Source: Parapedobacter pyrenivorans
Lineage (GTDB): Bacteria > Bacteroidota > Bacteroidia > Sphingobacteriales > Sphingobacteriaceae
DNA length: 64,000 bases
Direction: 5' to 3'
Assembly: GCF_014636865.1 (NCBI RefSeq)
Contig: NZ_BMER01000001.1
Span: 1 to 64,000, forward strand
The first letter of the stretch is position 1, and each line of letters opens with the position of its first letter. The position numbers and the translations under genes were made by a program. The notes under the pieces were generated by a model that worked only from the letters and a program-made list of their open reading frames with translations, made no database searches and was not told the DNA's origin. Shown piece after piece: positions 1-8,179 of the stretch.

Positions 1-3000
1 GGTACGTCCTCATTCACTGCGATGGTGGCCGGTGCAGTTACCACAGGTGCATCGTTCACCGCGGTAACCTGCAGCGTAACCGTTTCACTTGCAGACTGGG
101 CTCCACCTGTTCCCGTATTGCCGTTGTCGTTTATATCCACGGTCAGCGTGACATCGCCGATCGCATTCAGCGCAGTGGTGTAGGTCACGTTGCTTGCCGC
201 GATATAAGCATTGATATTGGCGATTGTTCCCGTCAATGTCAGCGCACTGGCGGTCCCGCCAACGATAACACCGCCTCCGCCGGTTGCTGACGGCGTGCCG
301 CTCGGAACGGAAAATGTCACGGTTATCGTCCCTGATCCCGCATCCACATCGGCAAAGCTGATGCCCGTAAGCACCGCCGGTACGTCCTCGGTTACTGCAA
401 TCGTGGCCGGTGCCGTTATCACAGGCGCATCATTCACTGCGGTGACCGTGACACTGATGGTGCCATCGGCGGGCCCCGTACCCGCGACATCGCGAACGCT
501 GGTGGTTATCGTAAAGTTCTGGTCGTAGTCGATTGAAGGCGTGAAGGCCACCGCTGCCAGTGCCGCATTCACGTCGGCCACCGAACCGGTTACCGTCCAT
601 ACACCGGTGCCGGTGTTGAAGGTCGAAGTAGCCGACCCATAGGTTCCCGTGCTTAACGTGCCGGCGGCAGCGTCGCTCAATGTCAATGTCGCGGGAACTG
701 TCTCTCCCGCATCGGGGTCGGTCACCACGATGTCGTCCAATGCGATGGTGCCACTGTCTTCTATGGTGGACTTGGTTTGCGTCATGTTTGTCGCCGTGGG
801 CGGGTCGGCCACCGGATTGACAGTAAGCGACACCGTGACCATAGCGGTCGAAAACGGCGTGGTACCGCCGCTACCCACCACCGCAATATTTGCCTGTCCG
901 CCATTTGAACCCGCACTTCTATCCCACGCCCGGATCGTCAGGGCTGAAGCAAGCGTCCCGTTCCAGTTCGCACCGGGCTGGAAATGGATACGGGCAGCGG
1001 CGTCCGCTGCCAGCAACCGTGCAGTGGTTGCAGCGGGCGTTCCCAACACGCTCCAGCTATCGCCACCGTCGGTCGAGAACCACCAGGAGCCATTTGCCGC
1101 ATCTGCGGCCACAATGGCAATTCCTTGCAGTGCGTCCGTATCCGGATCGCTGATGCCGCCGACCAGTGTCGATACCAACGTACCGGATACCACGCCATTA
1201 ACCGGACTGCCTGCATCCTCATCGATGGCGTCCAAGGCCAGGGTAACCGCTGGATTGATGACCGGCGCATCATTCACCGCGGTAACCGTGACACTGATCG
1301 TGCCATCGGCAGGCCCCGTACCCGCGGCATCGCGGATGCGTGTGGAAATCGAAAAATTCTGGTCATGATTAGCCGACGGTGTAAAAGCCACCGCAGCCAA
1401 TGCCGCATTGACGTCGGCTACCGAGCCGGTCACCGTCCATACCCCGGCGCCGGCGTTGAAGGTCGACGTGGCAGAGCCGTAGGTACCCGTGCTCAACGTG
1501 CCCGCGGCAGGAACACTCAATGTCAATATCGCTGTAATCGTTTCACTCGCATCGGGGTCGGTCACCACGATGTCGTCCAATGCCATGGCACTGCCGCCTT
1601 CCGTGGCGGTCTTCGCCTGCGTCAGGTTGGTTGCCGTTGGCACGTCGTTTACCGCCGTAATGCTGATGGTCACGGTAGCATGTTCTGTCAATCCCTGTGT
1701 ATTGGTGGCCGATACGGCCACCGCACGCGCGGTGGTTTCCGGAGCCTCACTTGCGTTGCCGTACACCATGGCCCGCAATACTCCTTGATATACTGTCGGT
1801 GAAGCCGTGCCGGATACTTCAAAGGTTCGGGCACCCGAGTTGTAACCGCCAGCCAATCCCAGGGAGGCAAGTGAACTGCTGCCGTTCAGCGCTTCATCAT
1901 ATTCGATGGTTTCATCGCTCCCATTGGGTGCGGCATCCAACACCAGCGCCATACCAGTGATGTCCTCGCCGTCCGTGAGCGTCGTACCGGCAGCAACGAT
2001 ACGCACAGCGGCACCATTCTCCGTAAAATTCATGGGACCACCGATATTGGTTAGGGTAGGCGGTTCCAAAACCGTAAATTCGTAGGTAGCCGAGCAATTG
2101 ACATTATCTGTCACGGTTACCGTATAAGTACCGGCAGTCAGTCCCGTGGCCGTGGCCGCCGTACCCCCCTCAGGGCTCCACAAATAGGTATATGGCATAA
2201 TCCCCCCTGAAGGCGCCACCGTAGCCGTTCCATCATTGCCGCCGCCTGTTGTCACATCCGTCTGCGAACCCGATACGGAAATGGCAATGACCGTCAAGGT
2301 AGCGGGATTGGAAGTCGCGAAGCCACTCGCATTGATTGCCCTGCAGCGGTACTGGTAGCCATTCATCGTAGCCGTAGCCCCGGTAAAAGTCAGTGTTGCG
2401 GAGTTTACCCCACTGTAAACCCCTCCTTCAGCCAAATCCGTAAATCCTGCCCCACTGTTTTCCTGCCATTGGTAGGATGTAGCATTGGCAGCGGTCACTG
2501 GAAACGTTGTATTTCCGCCGTTGCATATCGTTCTATTGGGTGGGTGGTTCGTGACTATCGGCGAAGGCAGCGGCACATCAGCGATCTGAATGTTATTGAT
2601 GGAATGGTTTGATTTGGACTGATCATCCAAATGCCCACCGGCAAAGATATAAATGCGAACTTCATCCACGTTGTCAAAACCACTGTGCAATGTAACCTCA
2701 ATAGGGTCATAGTTTGCATCGTAACCTTCGAAATTGTAGAATACAGTCTCTACATTGTTCCGAAATCCTCTTACAGTGATGGTCGTAGATTCCGTTTCCC
2801 CCCAATTATAATAGGTAAACCCATTGATCTGAAACTCGCTGCCATCCCTTGATTTGATCGCCATGCCCTTCGTCCCATTATTGAAGGTTTCGCCGTCATC
2901 GTAGGTTAGCCCGCTATAGGTCGGGTCAGCAGAAGCCATGAAGCCATTATCGCGCCATTCAATGCGCCCCGCATCTGTTCCATTCACATTGCTGATATTG

Positions 3001-3272
3001 AAGATATCGATATCAATCCCCGGCAAGTCCAGCGACCCGCCTTCGCCGTCGGTAGCAATACCATCGGCAAGCCCCGTGTTGTCGCTAAACGTCAGCGTTC
3101 CATCGGCTATGCGGCCACCCCAGTTACCATACGCTGAAGACTCGTCGAAATTTTCAGGTGCAGTGGCATACGAAGCCGTCCATCCAGCAACTAAGCAAGA
3201 GAATAAAATGAGAGAAAATACACGAAGTGCAAAAGCACGCATGTGCGCAAAAGTGGTAGCAGTTAAGTTCAT
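1..3272 (-). CDS. giant secreted multi-domain repeat protein (partial, N-terminal ~1090 residues)
   Basis: One open frame runs from an ATG at 3272 to the left edge with no stop, so the C-terminus (where a sorting domain would be expected) is outside the window. The N-terminus has a signal peptide (hydrophobic FSLILFSCLVAGW, cleavage near residue 36); a second ATG at 3242 gives a more compact signal and may be the true start. In order follow a beta-rich region (to ~240), an Ig-like domain (~240-320), a SprB-type repeat (~329-407, with the GTATV..GG..PYTYLWS pattern and GTYTVTVTD ending), a cadherin-like domain (~407-540), two near-identical repeats (~541-670 and ~821-950) and VTAVNDAP-linked cadherin-like units. 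Such proteins are cell-surface adhesins, often exported by the type IX system in Bacteroidota. Export route is inferred, since the C-terminus is unseen. Confidence 0.85.
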   Translation of the reverse strand, partial: MNLTATTFAHMRAFALRVFSLILFSCLVAGWTASYATAPENFDESSAYGNWGGRIADGTLTFSDNTGLADGIATDGEGGSLDLPGIDIDIFNISNVNGTDAGRIEWRDNGFMASADPTYSGLTYDDGETFNNGTKGMAIKSRDGSEFQINGFTYYNWGETESTTITVRGFRNNVETVFYNFEGYDANYDPIEVTLHSGFDNVDEVRIYIFAGGHLDDQSKSNHSINNIQIADVPLPSPIVTNHPPNRTICNGGNTTFPVTAANATSYQWQENSGAGFTDLAEGGVYSGVNSATLTFTGATATMNGYQYRCRAINASGFATSNPATLTVIAISVSGSQTDVTTGGGNDGTATVAPSGGIMPYTYLWSPEGGTAATATGLTAGTYTVTVTDNVNCSATYEFTVLEPPTLTNIGGPMNFTENGAAVRIVAAGTTLTDGEDITGMALVLDAAPNGSDETIEYDEALNGSSSLASLGLAGGYNSGARTFEVSGTASPTVYQGVLRAMVYGNASEAPETTARAVAVSATNTQGLTEHATVTISITAVNDVPTATNLTQAKTATEGGSAMALDDIVVTDPDASETITAILTLSVPAAGTLSTGTYGSATSTFNAGAGVWTVTGSVADVNAALAAVAFTPSANHDQNFSISTRIRDAAGTGPADGTISVTVTAVNDAPVINPAVTLALDAIDEDAGSPVNGVVSGTLVSTLVGGISDPDTDALQGIAIVAADAANGSWWFSTDGGDSWSVLGTPAATTARLLAADAAARIHFQPGANWNGTLASALTIRAWDRSAGSNGGQANIAVVGSGGTTPFSTAMVTVSLTVNPVADPPTATNMTQTKSTIEDSGTIALDDIVVTDPDAGETVPATLTLSDAAAGTLSTGTYGSATSTFNTGTGVWTVTGSVADVNAALAAVAFTPSIDYDQNFTITTSVRDVAGTGPADGTISVTVTAVNDAPVITAPATIAVTEDVPAVLTGISFADVDAGSGTITVTFSVPSGTPSATGGGGVIVGGTASALTLTGTIANINAYIAASNVTYTTALNAIGDVTLTVDINDNGNTGTGGAQSASETVTLQVTAVNDAPVVTAPATIAVNEDV
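421..1650. repeat. two long direct repeats 840 bp apart inside the surface-protein gene
   Basis: Bases ~421-810 and ~1261-1650 are close copies offset by exactly 840 bp (280 codons). Both encode a unit running from TATN(L/M)TQ through LDDIVVTDPDA, LSTGTYGSATSTFN and VTGSVADVNAALAAVAFTPS to GTGPADGTISVTVTAVNDAP. A second, shorter repetition (bases 1-67 resembling 379-445, offset 378 bp or 126 codons) shows that the PATIAV.EDVPA unit also recurs. All offsets are multiples of three, so copy number can change without breaking the frame. Confidence 0.85.
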
Positions 3273-3327
3273 CGGTTTGAGTGGATTCTGTTTATAATTT
3301 TCCCTATAGTCCAAAATGTAGCAAAAA

Positions 3328-3468
3328 CTACTGCGTTTCTATTTTTTGCATTTCCCGTTCGATGCTATTCAAATTGCGTCGGTAATGCAGGTATACCCAC
3401 ACCACCAAAACCAATAATAGCACCGCCAACAGCAGCAAAAAGCCGGGATATTTAAATTTAACACACAT
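3328..3468 (-). CDS. 46-residue single-pass membrane peptide
   Basis: The ATG at 3468 opens a 47-codon frame ending at TAG 3328. The product has a short basic N-terminus (MCVKFKYPGF), one long hydrophobic segment of about 18 residues rich in Leu and Val, then a charged C-terminal tail (YRRNLNSIEREMQKIETQ) that could form a short helix. Layout is that of a small type I/II membrane peptide. It sits 99 bp downstream of the TPR/HTH regulator and 55 bp upstream of the giant surface-protein gene, all on the minus strand. I do not recognise a family. The clean hydrophobic-then-charged pattern supports a real gene, and a role linked to the regulator or the surface protein is only suggested by position. 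Confidence 0.6.
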   Translation of the reverse strand: MCVKFKYPGFLLLLAVLLLVLVVWVYLHYRRNLNSIEREMQKIETQ

Positions 3469-3567
3469 AGATAGTATTGCGCAGCAAACATAACTGCATA
3501 TCGCTAAAAAGCGGCCTTTTCAGGCGTTACAACTGGCGTTACAATCGATTTAAACTGGGAAAAGGGG

Positions 3568-5268
3568 TCAGAGACCTGCCAAATGATCGCTAAAGATCTT
3601 TTTTGGCTGGTGGGCCGCAGAGAGGCCGATTTTTTTGCGCAGGCGGTGCCACGTAACGCGCAACGATGCCGGCGAGATGCCCAGCGCATTGGCAATTTCG
3701 GGATTCGACAATTCCAGCCGCAGCAACAACAGGTAGCGGACTTCGGAAGTGGTAAGGTCGGGGTGCCGCTCCATGAGTCTGTCCGTGAAACCGGGGTACA
3801 CTTTCTGAAACTGCTCCCTGAAATCAATCCAGTCACTATCGGTGAGAATGGTACTGTTGCGGAGCTGTTGGAGGATACGGTCGTCGTCGTCAAACTCCGC
3901 GGCCTCCTCTATGGACCGAATAATGCGCGAGTTGTTCAGGATTTTACGGGTATATCCTTCAAGCAGCAGCTGCGCATTATCCAGTTCCCCACGGGTACGT
4001 TCGAGCTCCAGCTCCTGAACCCGATGTTGGGCGCGGTTTCGGGATACTATTGTACGGTATATTGCCAACACACCTATTAGCGCAACCAGCAGCCCCCCAA
4101 TGATGGTATTACGGAACAAGCGCTGCCGCGCTGCCTTTGTCTGCAATTGCCGTAATGCCACCTCCTGTTGACCCACCATAATCTCTTGATTGGCGCGCAT
4201 CAATTTCAGCGCGTTGAATTTTTCGCCAAAACGTTTATTGGCCACCAATGCCGAATCGAGGTAAGCCGCAGCCTTTTCTCGTTGGCCGGACGCGGTATGC
4301 CATTTGCTCATCACCGGATACAACAGCCGGAGCCGGTCGGTTTGCAGCGACCGTTGGATGTAATCGTATGCCTTATCGATATGCACCTTGGCTTTGGCAA
4401 GGCGACCGCGACGCGTATAGACATCAGCCAAGAGAATGGCCGACCCTGCCGCCAACCCCAGATCGTTATATTTTTCTGCAATACGGATATCTTTTTCACA
4501 CAACGGGATGGCGTCATCGTAGTCGCCGCGCAAGTAATAATTGTAACCAAGATTACCTGATGCGATGCCCACCCATTGTTCTGATATACCAGCTTCCTGC
4601 TTAATAAGCCGCTGAAAACAAGTATCTGACTGATCCAACCGGTCCAGTTCGCGATAGGTCAATCCCATGGTGTTGACCGCGTGCCGCCACCGATTGCGAT
4701 AGAAATCACGGATGGGCAGGTTAACCACCTGTTCGAAATAAGGAAGGGCCTTTTCGTAGTCACCGAAGCGGTAATGTGCTCTCCCGATCTCTTCCAGGTA
4801 GTTGGCCTTGTCCGGGAAATCCGCCACATCTATATCCTGCATCATTCGGTCTAAACGAAGGTACCACCGGAACCCCTGTTCATACTGCTCCGCTGCCCAA
4901 TAATGCTGGCCTATCCGCCAAGCCGCCCGGCAGGCGATATGGGAAACGCTCGCCTCTTCCGCCTCTTTCAACGTATGCAGCAACCTATCCGGTTTGCCCG
5001 AACCGATGTTGAGCTCGAAATCAGCTTCCAGTAGATCGGCTTCCAGGCGCAGTTCCTTACTGTCCAACCGATCGGCCAGCCTCCGCATACCGGCAAGCGT
5101 GTCGGCCAGCTGCGCCGCGGGCATCCGTTCCTCGATGACCTGTCGATACAGGCGATCAATCACATCCAGTTGCTGGCTGTACGGTTTGCCCACCAACTCC
5201 CGGTATTGCGCATGGATGATTGTGTGGCAGAAAAGTAAAAAGAAAAGAGAGACGGTTATCGATCTCAT
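3568..5268 (-). CDS. TPR-repeat membrane regulator with C-terminal HTH domain
   Basis: 566 residues. A signal peptide (1-20, ending HAQ) is followed by tetratricopeptide-like helices (~75-345), a transmembrane segment (~388-408, TIIGGLLVALIGVLAIY), a coiled coil (~412-440) and a C-terminal LuxR-like helix-turn-helix (~506-552, TTSEVRYLLLLRLELSNPEIANALGISPASLRV). This is the standard Bacteroidota design in which a periplasmic TPR sensor is tied through one membrane helix to a cytoplasmic DNA-binding domain. Ligand and targets are unknown. The next genes on the same strand are a 46-residue membrane peptide and the giant surface protein, which are plausible targets. A near-perfect dyad lies upstream of its start. 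Confidence 0.85.
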   Translation of the reverse strand: MRSITVSLFFLLFCHTIIHAQYRELVGKPYSQQLDVIDRLYRQVIEERMPAAQLADTLAGMRRLADRLDSKELRLEADLLEADFELNIGSGKPDRLLHTLKEAEEASVSHIACRAAWRIGQHYWAAEQYEQGFRWYLRLDRMMQDIDVADFPDKANYLEEIGRAHYRFGDYEKALPYFEQVVNLPIRDFYRNRWRHAVNTMGLTYRELDRLDQSDTCFQRLIKQEAGISEQWVGIASGNLGYNYYLRGDYDDAIPLCEKDIRIAEKYNDLGLAAGSAILLADVYTRRGRLAKAKVHIDKAYDYIQRSLQTDRLRLLYPVMSKWHTASGQREKAAAYLDSALVANKRFGEKFNALKLMRANQEIMVGQQEVALRQLQTKAARQRLFRNTIIGGLLVALIGVLAIYRTIVSRNRAQHRVQELELERTRGELDNAQLLLEGYTRKILNNSRIIRSIEEAAEFDDDDRILQQLRNSTILTDSDWIDFREQFQKVYPGFTDRLMERHPDLTTSEVRYLLLLRLELSNPEIANALGISPASLRVTWHRLRKKIGLSAAHQPKKIFSDHLAGL

Positions 5269-5275
5269 TACGACG

Positions 5276-5322
5276 CAAAAGTAGCGATTGTTTTTTAATC
5301 CACTACTGCATTTCAGCAGTGG
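5276..5322 (-). promoter_or_regulatory. promoter -7 box and dyad upstream of the TPR/HTH regulator
   Basis: On the minus strand TACTTTTG (5283-5276) fits the Bacteroidota -7 box TAnnTTTG, only 8 bp before the ATG. Centred about 30 bp further upstream is an inverted repeat, CCACTACTG (5300-5308) against CAGCAGTGG (5314-5322), with one mismatch and a 5-bp spacer. It lies where the -33 element should be, so it may be an operator, perhaps for autoregulation. Confidence 0.4.
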
Positions 5323-5446
5323 CCGCCGCCGAACCCATATCTATAATAGCCCCGCATCACGCCCAAGCCAATAGCTAACCCATAAAATCCGGTTTGCAAA
5401 AGTTGTCGATTTGTAGCACCTTCGTATTACACCATGCATAGACGCC

Positions 5447-6496
5447 ATGAAGCGACGCACGTTCATTCACACCGGGATGCTGGCTGCGGCTCCAATCGCC
5501 GGCCTTGACCACCTCGCGTGGTTGCTTCCGGCCGACCATATCATCACCGTTAACGGAGCCGTGCCGTGCGGCAAACTCGGTTTTGTCTTATCACACGAGC
5601 ACATCCTGGTCGATTTCATTGGTGCGGACCAAGTCAGCCCCAAGCGCTACGGCCAAGACGAGGTGTTTACCACCATGCTCCCTTATCTCGAAGATGCCCG
5701 TCACCGCGGCGCACGGGCCTTTGTAGACTGTACACCCGAATGGCTTGGCCGCGATATCCAGTTGCTCAGGCGGCTGGCCGATGCATCCGGCTTGCACATC
5801 GTCACCAACACCGGGTACTACGGCGCTGCCGGCGAGAAATACCTCCCGCCCCATGCGTATACCGAAACGGCCGAGCAGCTCGCCGAGCGGTGGATTGCTG
5901 AATGGCAGCACGGTATCGGCGGTACCGGCATCAAGCCCGGCTTCGTCAAAACGGGGGTAGACCGCTACCCGCTCTCAGCCGTACAGCGTAAGCTGGTACG
6001 CGCCGCTGCACTTACCCACCTGCAGACCGGGCTGACCATCTTCGTTCATACGGGCGATGGCCAAGCCGCCCTCGAAGAGCTGGCCATCATAACCGACACC
6101 GGTGCGGCACCCGATGCTTGGGTGTGGACCCATGCACAAAGTGAGCCGGATAGGGCGCTGCATATCCAAGCGGCCAAGGCCGGGGGGTGGGTGGCATTCG
6201 ATGGCCTGTACCCGCGATTGGCAGACCGTTACGTGGCTTTCCTGCAAGACATGAAGGCGCAGCACTTGTTGCACCGCGTCCTCATCTCGCACGATGCGGG
6301 GTGGTATGAAGTCGGCAAGCCGAATGGTGGTAACATCCGCCCTTATGTCTCCATCTTCGAAGACCTCATCCCCGCGTTGAAAAAGGCTGGGTTCACCGCG
6401 GCCGAGCGGCGCCAGGTATTCGAAACAAACCCCGCCGAAGCGCTAGCCGTTAGGATTCGGAAAGCCGGTACTTACCAGGCGCTTAGCTTCCGGTAG
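5447..6496 (+). CDS. phosphotriesterase-family metallohydrolase
   Basis: 349 residues, the usual length for the phosphotriesterase-like amidohydrolases (TIM barrel with two metals). An N-terminal Tat-like or signal region (MKRRTFIHTG, then a hydrophobic stretch) precedes the barrel. Expected ligands are visible: HEH at 50-52, the lysine that is carbamylated in this family (GFVKTGVD, ~residue 167), a following histidine (FVHTGDG), another (WTHAQSEPD), and the aspartate of ISHDAGW near residue 285. Known members hydrolyse phosphotriesters, lactones or N-acyl compounds, so the substrate cannot be assigned from sequence. The gene stands alone on the plus strand, and its 3' end overlaps the convergent DoxX-like gene by 25 bp. 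Confidence 0.85.
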   Translation: MKRRTFIHTGMLAAAPIAGLDHLAWLLPADHIITVNGAVPCGKLGFVLSHEHILVDFIGADQVSPKRYGQDEVFTTMLPYLEDARHRGARAFVDCTPEWLGRDIQLLRRLADASGLHIVTNTGYYGAAGEKYLPPHAYTETAEQLAERWIAEWQHGIGGTGIKPGFVKTGVDRYPLSAVQRKLVRAAALTHLQTGLTIFVHTGDGQAALEELAIITDTGAAPDAWVWTHAQSEPDRALHIQAAKAGGWVAFDGLYPRLADRYVAFLQDMKAQHLLHRVLISHDAGWYEVGKPNGGNIRPYVSIFEDLIPALKKAGFTAAERRQVFETNPAEALAVRIRKAGTYQALSFR

Positions 6497-6840
6497 AAAA
6501 TATAGGATAAGATACCCAGTGTGAAAGCGACAACCATAAAAATGACCATCTGCGGGATGAATCCGTAAGTCATGATCTGGGAATACTCAGCGCCCACCAG
6601 GTCAAAAAACAATCCTGCATAGGCCCATTCCTTTACCCGTTTGAGGCCGGGTATCAGGATCGCGATGCACCCCAGCACTTTGGCCACGCCGATGAACGGC
6701 GTGAAATACGGCGGGTAGCCCAGTTCGGCCATTACTTTCCGCACATTGTCTGTGATGAAGATATCGGGAATCGCCGTAAACAGCATCAAAGCCACAAACA
6801 GTACCGTAAATACCCAGTAGCATATCGTTGTCTTTTTCAT
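6472..6840 (-). CDS. DoxX-like membrane protein
   Basis: 122 residues with four predicted membrane helices, the length and layout of the DoxX-like family. Characteristic pieces are the N-terminal helix followed by AIPDIF, then a loop ending LGYPPYFTPFIGVAKVLGCIAIL, and two more helices. Family members are small inner-membrane proteins of uncertain biochemical role; some partner with oxidoreductases. Its 3' end overlaps the convergent hydrolase gene, and it has its own promoter (6873-6902). Confidence 0.85.
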   Translation of the reverse strand: MKKTTICYWVFTVLFVALMLFTAIPDIFITDNVRKVMAELGYPPYFTPFIGVAKVLGCIAILIPGLKRVKEWAYAGLFFDLVGAEYSQIMTYGFIPQMVIFMVVAFTLGILSYIFYRKLSAW

Positions 6841-6872
6841 CGTTTACCGTTGTTTTTCAATTTATTACACGG

Positions 6873-6902
6873 CAAATATACCATTTGACTTTCATAAGCA
6901 AA
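6873..6902 (-). promoter_or_regulatory. Bacteroidota-type promoter for the DoxX-like gene
   Basis: On the minus strand TTTG (6902-6899), an 18-bp spacer and TATATTTG (6880-6873) match the TTTG/TAnnTTTG consensus exactly. The -7 box ends 33 bp before the ATG at 6840. Confidence 0.6.
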
Positions 6903-6965
6903 GCAGGTGAGATACGCCAAAATGAAGGGGTATCCGCGACAACCGTGCGGACCCCCGCTAAAAAT

Positions 6966-7142
6966 TTACCTGCTCCGGCGAGTGAGCCGCTGCAGCAGTA
7001 GCGATACCGCAAAGCTCACCACGGCACCGATGGCAGCCAATACCGCCGTTTTCAGCATGTCGTACATGCCCAGCTGGGCAATCACGCTTAGCAACGTACC
7101 ACTCCCGGTACCGATGCCGAGCTGGAGGTTAGTCGTTTTCAT
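6966..7142 (-). CDS. 58-residue holin-like membrane peptide
   Basis: I start this at the ATG at 7142; a longer frame upstream (to 7268) would run through the terminator hairpin and the DUF6266 stop region and has no plausible protein character. The product begins MKTTNLQLGIGTGSGTLLSVIAQ, followed by a strongly hydrophobic helix (TAVLAAIGAVVSFAVSLLL) and a basic tail (QRLTRRSR). Glycine-rich start, hydrophobic centre and positive tail resemble very small phage holins. The ATG lies inside the end of the 24-codon acidic frame (14-bp overlap), suggesting translational coupling. I infer a membrane peptide, and holin activity is a guess from shape. Confidence 0.55.
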   Translation of the reverse strand: MKTTNLQLGIGTGSGTLLSVIAQLGMYDMLKTAVLAAIGAVVSFAVSLLLQRLTRRSR

Positions 7143-7203
7143 CGTCGTATAACGTCGGCTTTTCCGCTTCGGGAAGCTCGACTGTGTTTTTTTCGTTTTG
7201 CAT
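7129..7203 (-). CDS. 24-residue acidic peptide overlapping the holin-like gene
   Basis: ATG at 7203, TAA at 7129. The product is MQNEKNTVELPEAEKPTLYD followed by DEND, with nine acidic residues in 24. It starts 20 bp after the DUF6266 terminator and ends 14 bp inside the holin-like gene. No family recognised. The tight overlap and the strong acidity opposite a basic-tailed membrane peptide suggest a coupled pair, or a leader peptide whose translation opens the next start. It is too short to be certain. Confidence 0.4.
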   Translation of the reverse strand: MQNEKNTVELPEAEKPTLYDDEND

Positions 7204-7223
7204 TTTCCAACTGTTATTGATTG

Positions 7224-7257
7224 AACAAAAAGCCGCGGGGCTTTCCCGCCCCGCGGC
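7224..7257 (-). terminator. rho-independent terminator after the DUF6266 gene
   Basis: A perfect 9-bp GC stem, GCCGCGGGG (7232-7240) with CCCCGCGGC (7249-7257) around an 8-base loop, is followed on the minus strand by a T-run (complement of 7224-7231). It begins 19 bp beyond the DUF6266 stop. Confidence 0.85.
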
Positions 7258-7275
7258 ATTGAACCCAACCTCCGG

Positions 7276-7950
7276 TTATGGCCCCGGCTCGGGTTCGTCC
7301 GCAGCCACCACTACCGTGCCCAGGTAGAGGCTGTTGCACGCAATGCCACCCGTCTTGCTCACCATCCCCAGGTACACGTGCACCTCATCACCGGCGAAAT
7401 AATCCGGCAACTCCAGCAGCAGCTCCTCATCGAGGCGCTTGGCACTACCGATATCGTACTGGTACTCCGCCTTGGCGGCGTTGTACGCCACCACGATGGC
7501 CTGGTCGCTGTGATCCGATTTGGTGCGCGGTTTCGTGTTGTCTATCCACGACACGCGCAGCACCTGCCCCGGCAATGCTTCCGCCGAAGGGTTGAACGGC
7601 CGCACCAGGTCGCCCGCGCTGATGCGCACCAGCGCCGGGTCTACCGACACGTCGGGGTGCTCGCCGATAATGGCCTCCTTGTAGATCTGCCGCACGGCCA
7701 GGTTGTAGCCCGTAAGCTTCTGCTTGGCCAGCTTGCCGTAGCCAACGTTGAATACGTAGCTGATCGGCTTGGCGAATACCACCGCAGCGGCGAACCGTAC
7801 GCGGTGCATCAGCTGCTCTTCGGTGACCGGCCTGCCCTTGTTTACCCGTGGCAGGCTGCGCATGTAATCGATGCCGCGCCAGTGGGCGCCCACCACGTTT
7901 CCTACTTTTCCCGAGAATCCGCCGTGGATTCCCCTGTTAAAACTTCCCAT
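7276..7950 (-). CDS. DUF6266 family protein
   Basis: 224 residues, typical length for DUF6266. The N-terminus carries the family signature: a GIHGGFSGKVGNVVGAHWRG segment, then YMRSLP, a proline/threonine linker (VTEEQLMHRVRF) and a long beta-rich C-terminal half. No signal peptide or membrane segment is evident, and function is unknown. It is preceded by a 450-bp leader region holding the first 11-bp repeat array and a stem-loop, and followed by a strong terminator, an acidic micro-ORF and a holin-like peptide. That neighbourhood, with two excisionase-like HTH genes upstream, looks like a small mobile or phage-derived cassette. The Gly-rich N-terminus recalls a structural rather than a catalytic protein; this last point is inference. 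Confidence 0.8.
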   Translation of the reverse strand: MGSFNRGIHGGFSGKVGNVVGAHWRGIDYMRSLPRVNKGRPVTEEQLMHRVRFAAAVVFAKPISYVFNVGYGKLAKQKLTGYNLAVRQIYKEAIIGEHPDVSVDPALVRISAGDLVRPFNPSAEALPGQVLRVSWIDNTKPRTKSDHSDQAIVVAYNAAKAEYQYDIGSAKRLDEELLLELPDYFAGDEVHVYLGMVSKTGGIACNSLYLGTVVVAADEPEPGP

Positions 7951-8107
7951 AATACTTCTTAATTAATATTTTCAATACTGTGCCTGCTGCCGGAATCGGC
8001 GGGGCAGCTGGCGTTCGTTACTCCGTTTTCGTACCGGTACAGTGCCGTTTCCGGAGGCAAACATCGGGTGGGAAAAGCGTGGAAAAACCCTGGTGGCAAC
8101 CATTGGC

Positions 8108-8141
8108 CGCGGCTGGCCGAAAACGGCCGGAAGCAGCCGCG
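8108..8141 (-). other. nested stem-loop in the DUF6266 leader
   Basis: CGCGGCTG (8108-8115) pairs with CAGCCGCG (8134-8141). Inside it GCCG and CGGC pair around an AAAA loop, leaving a bulge on one side. It lies about 160 bp before the DUF6266 ATG, between the gene and the 11-bp array. No U-tract follows on either strand, so it is not an ordinary terminator. It could be a structured 5' leader element. Confidence 0.4.
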
Positions 8142-8179
8142 TGCGACCAGATCTGTATCACCTAATAAGCATCCCGCTA

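Noticed and set aside
649-1802. Several long plus-strand frames within the surface-protein gene
   Set aside because: They lie opposite a continuous minus-strand frame with clear domain repeats, and their low-complexity content reflects those repeats.
3504-3893. 129-codon minus-strand frame over the 3' end of the TPR/HTH regulator
   Set aside because: It overlaps the HTH-coding region in another frame and has no recognisable protein features.
7143-7268. N-terminal extension of the holin-like peptide to 7268
   Set aside because: It would translate through the DUF6266 terminator hairpin; the internal ATG at 7142 gives a normal small membrane peptide.
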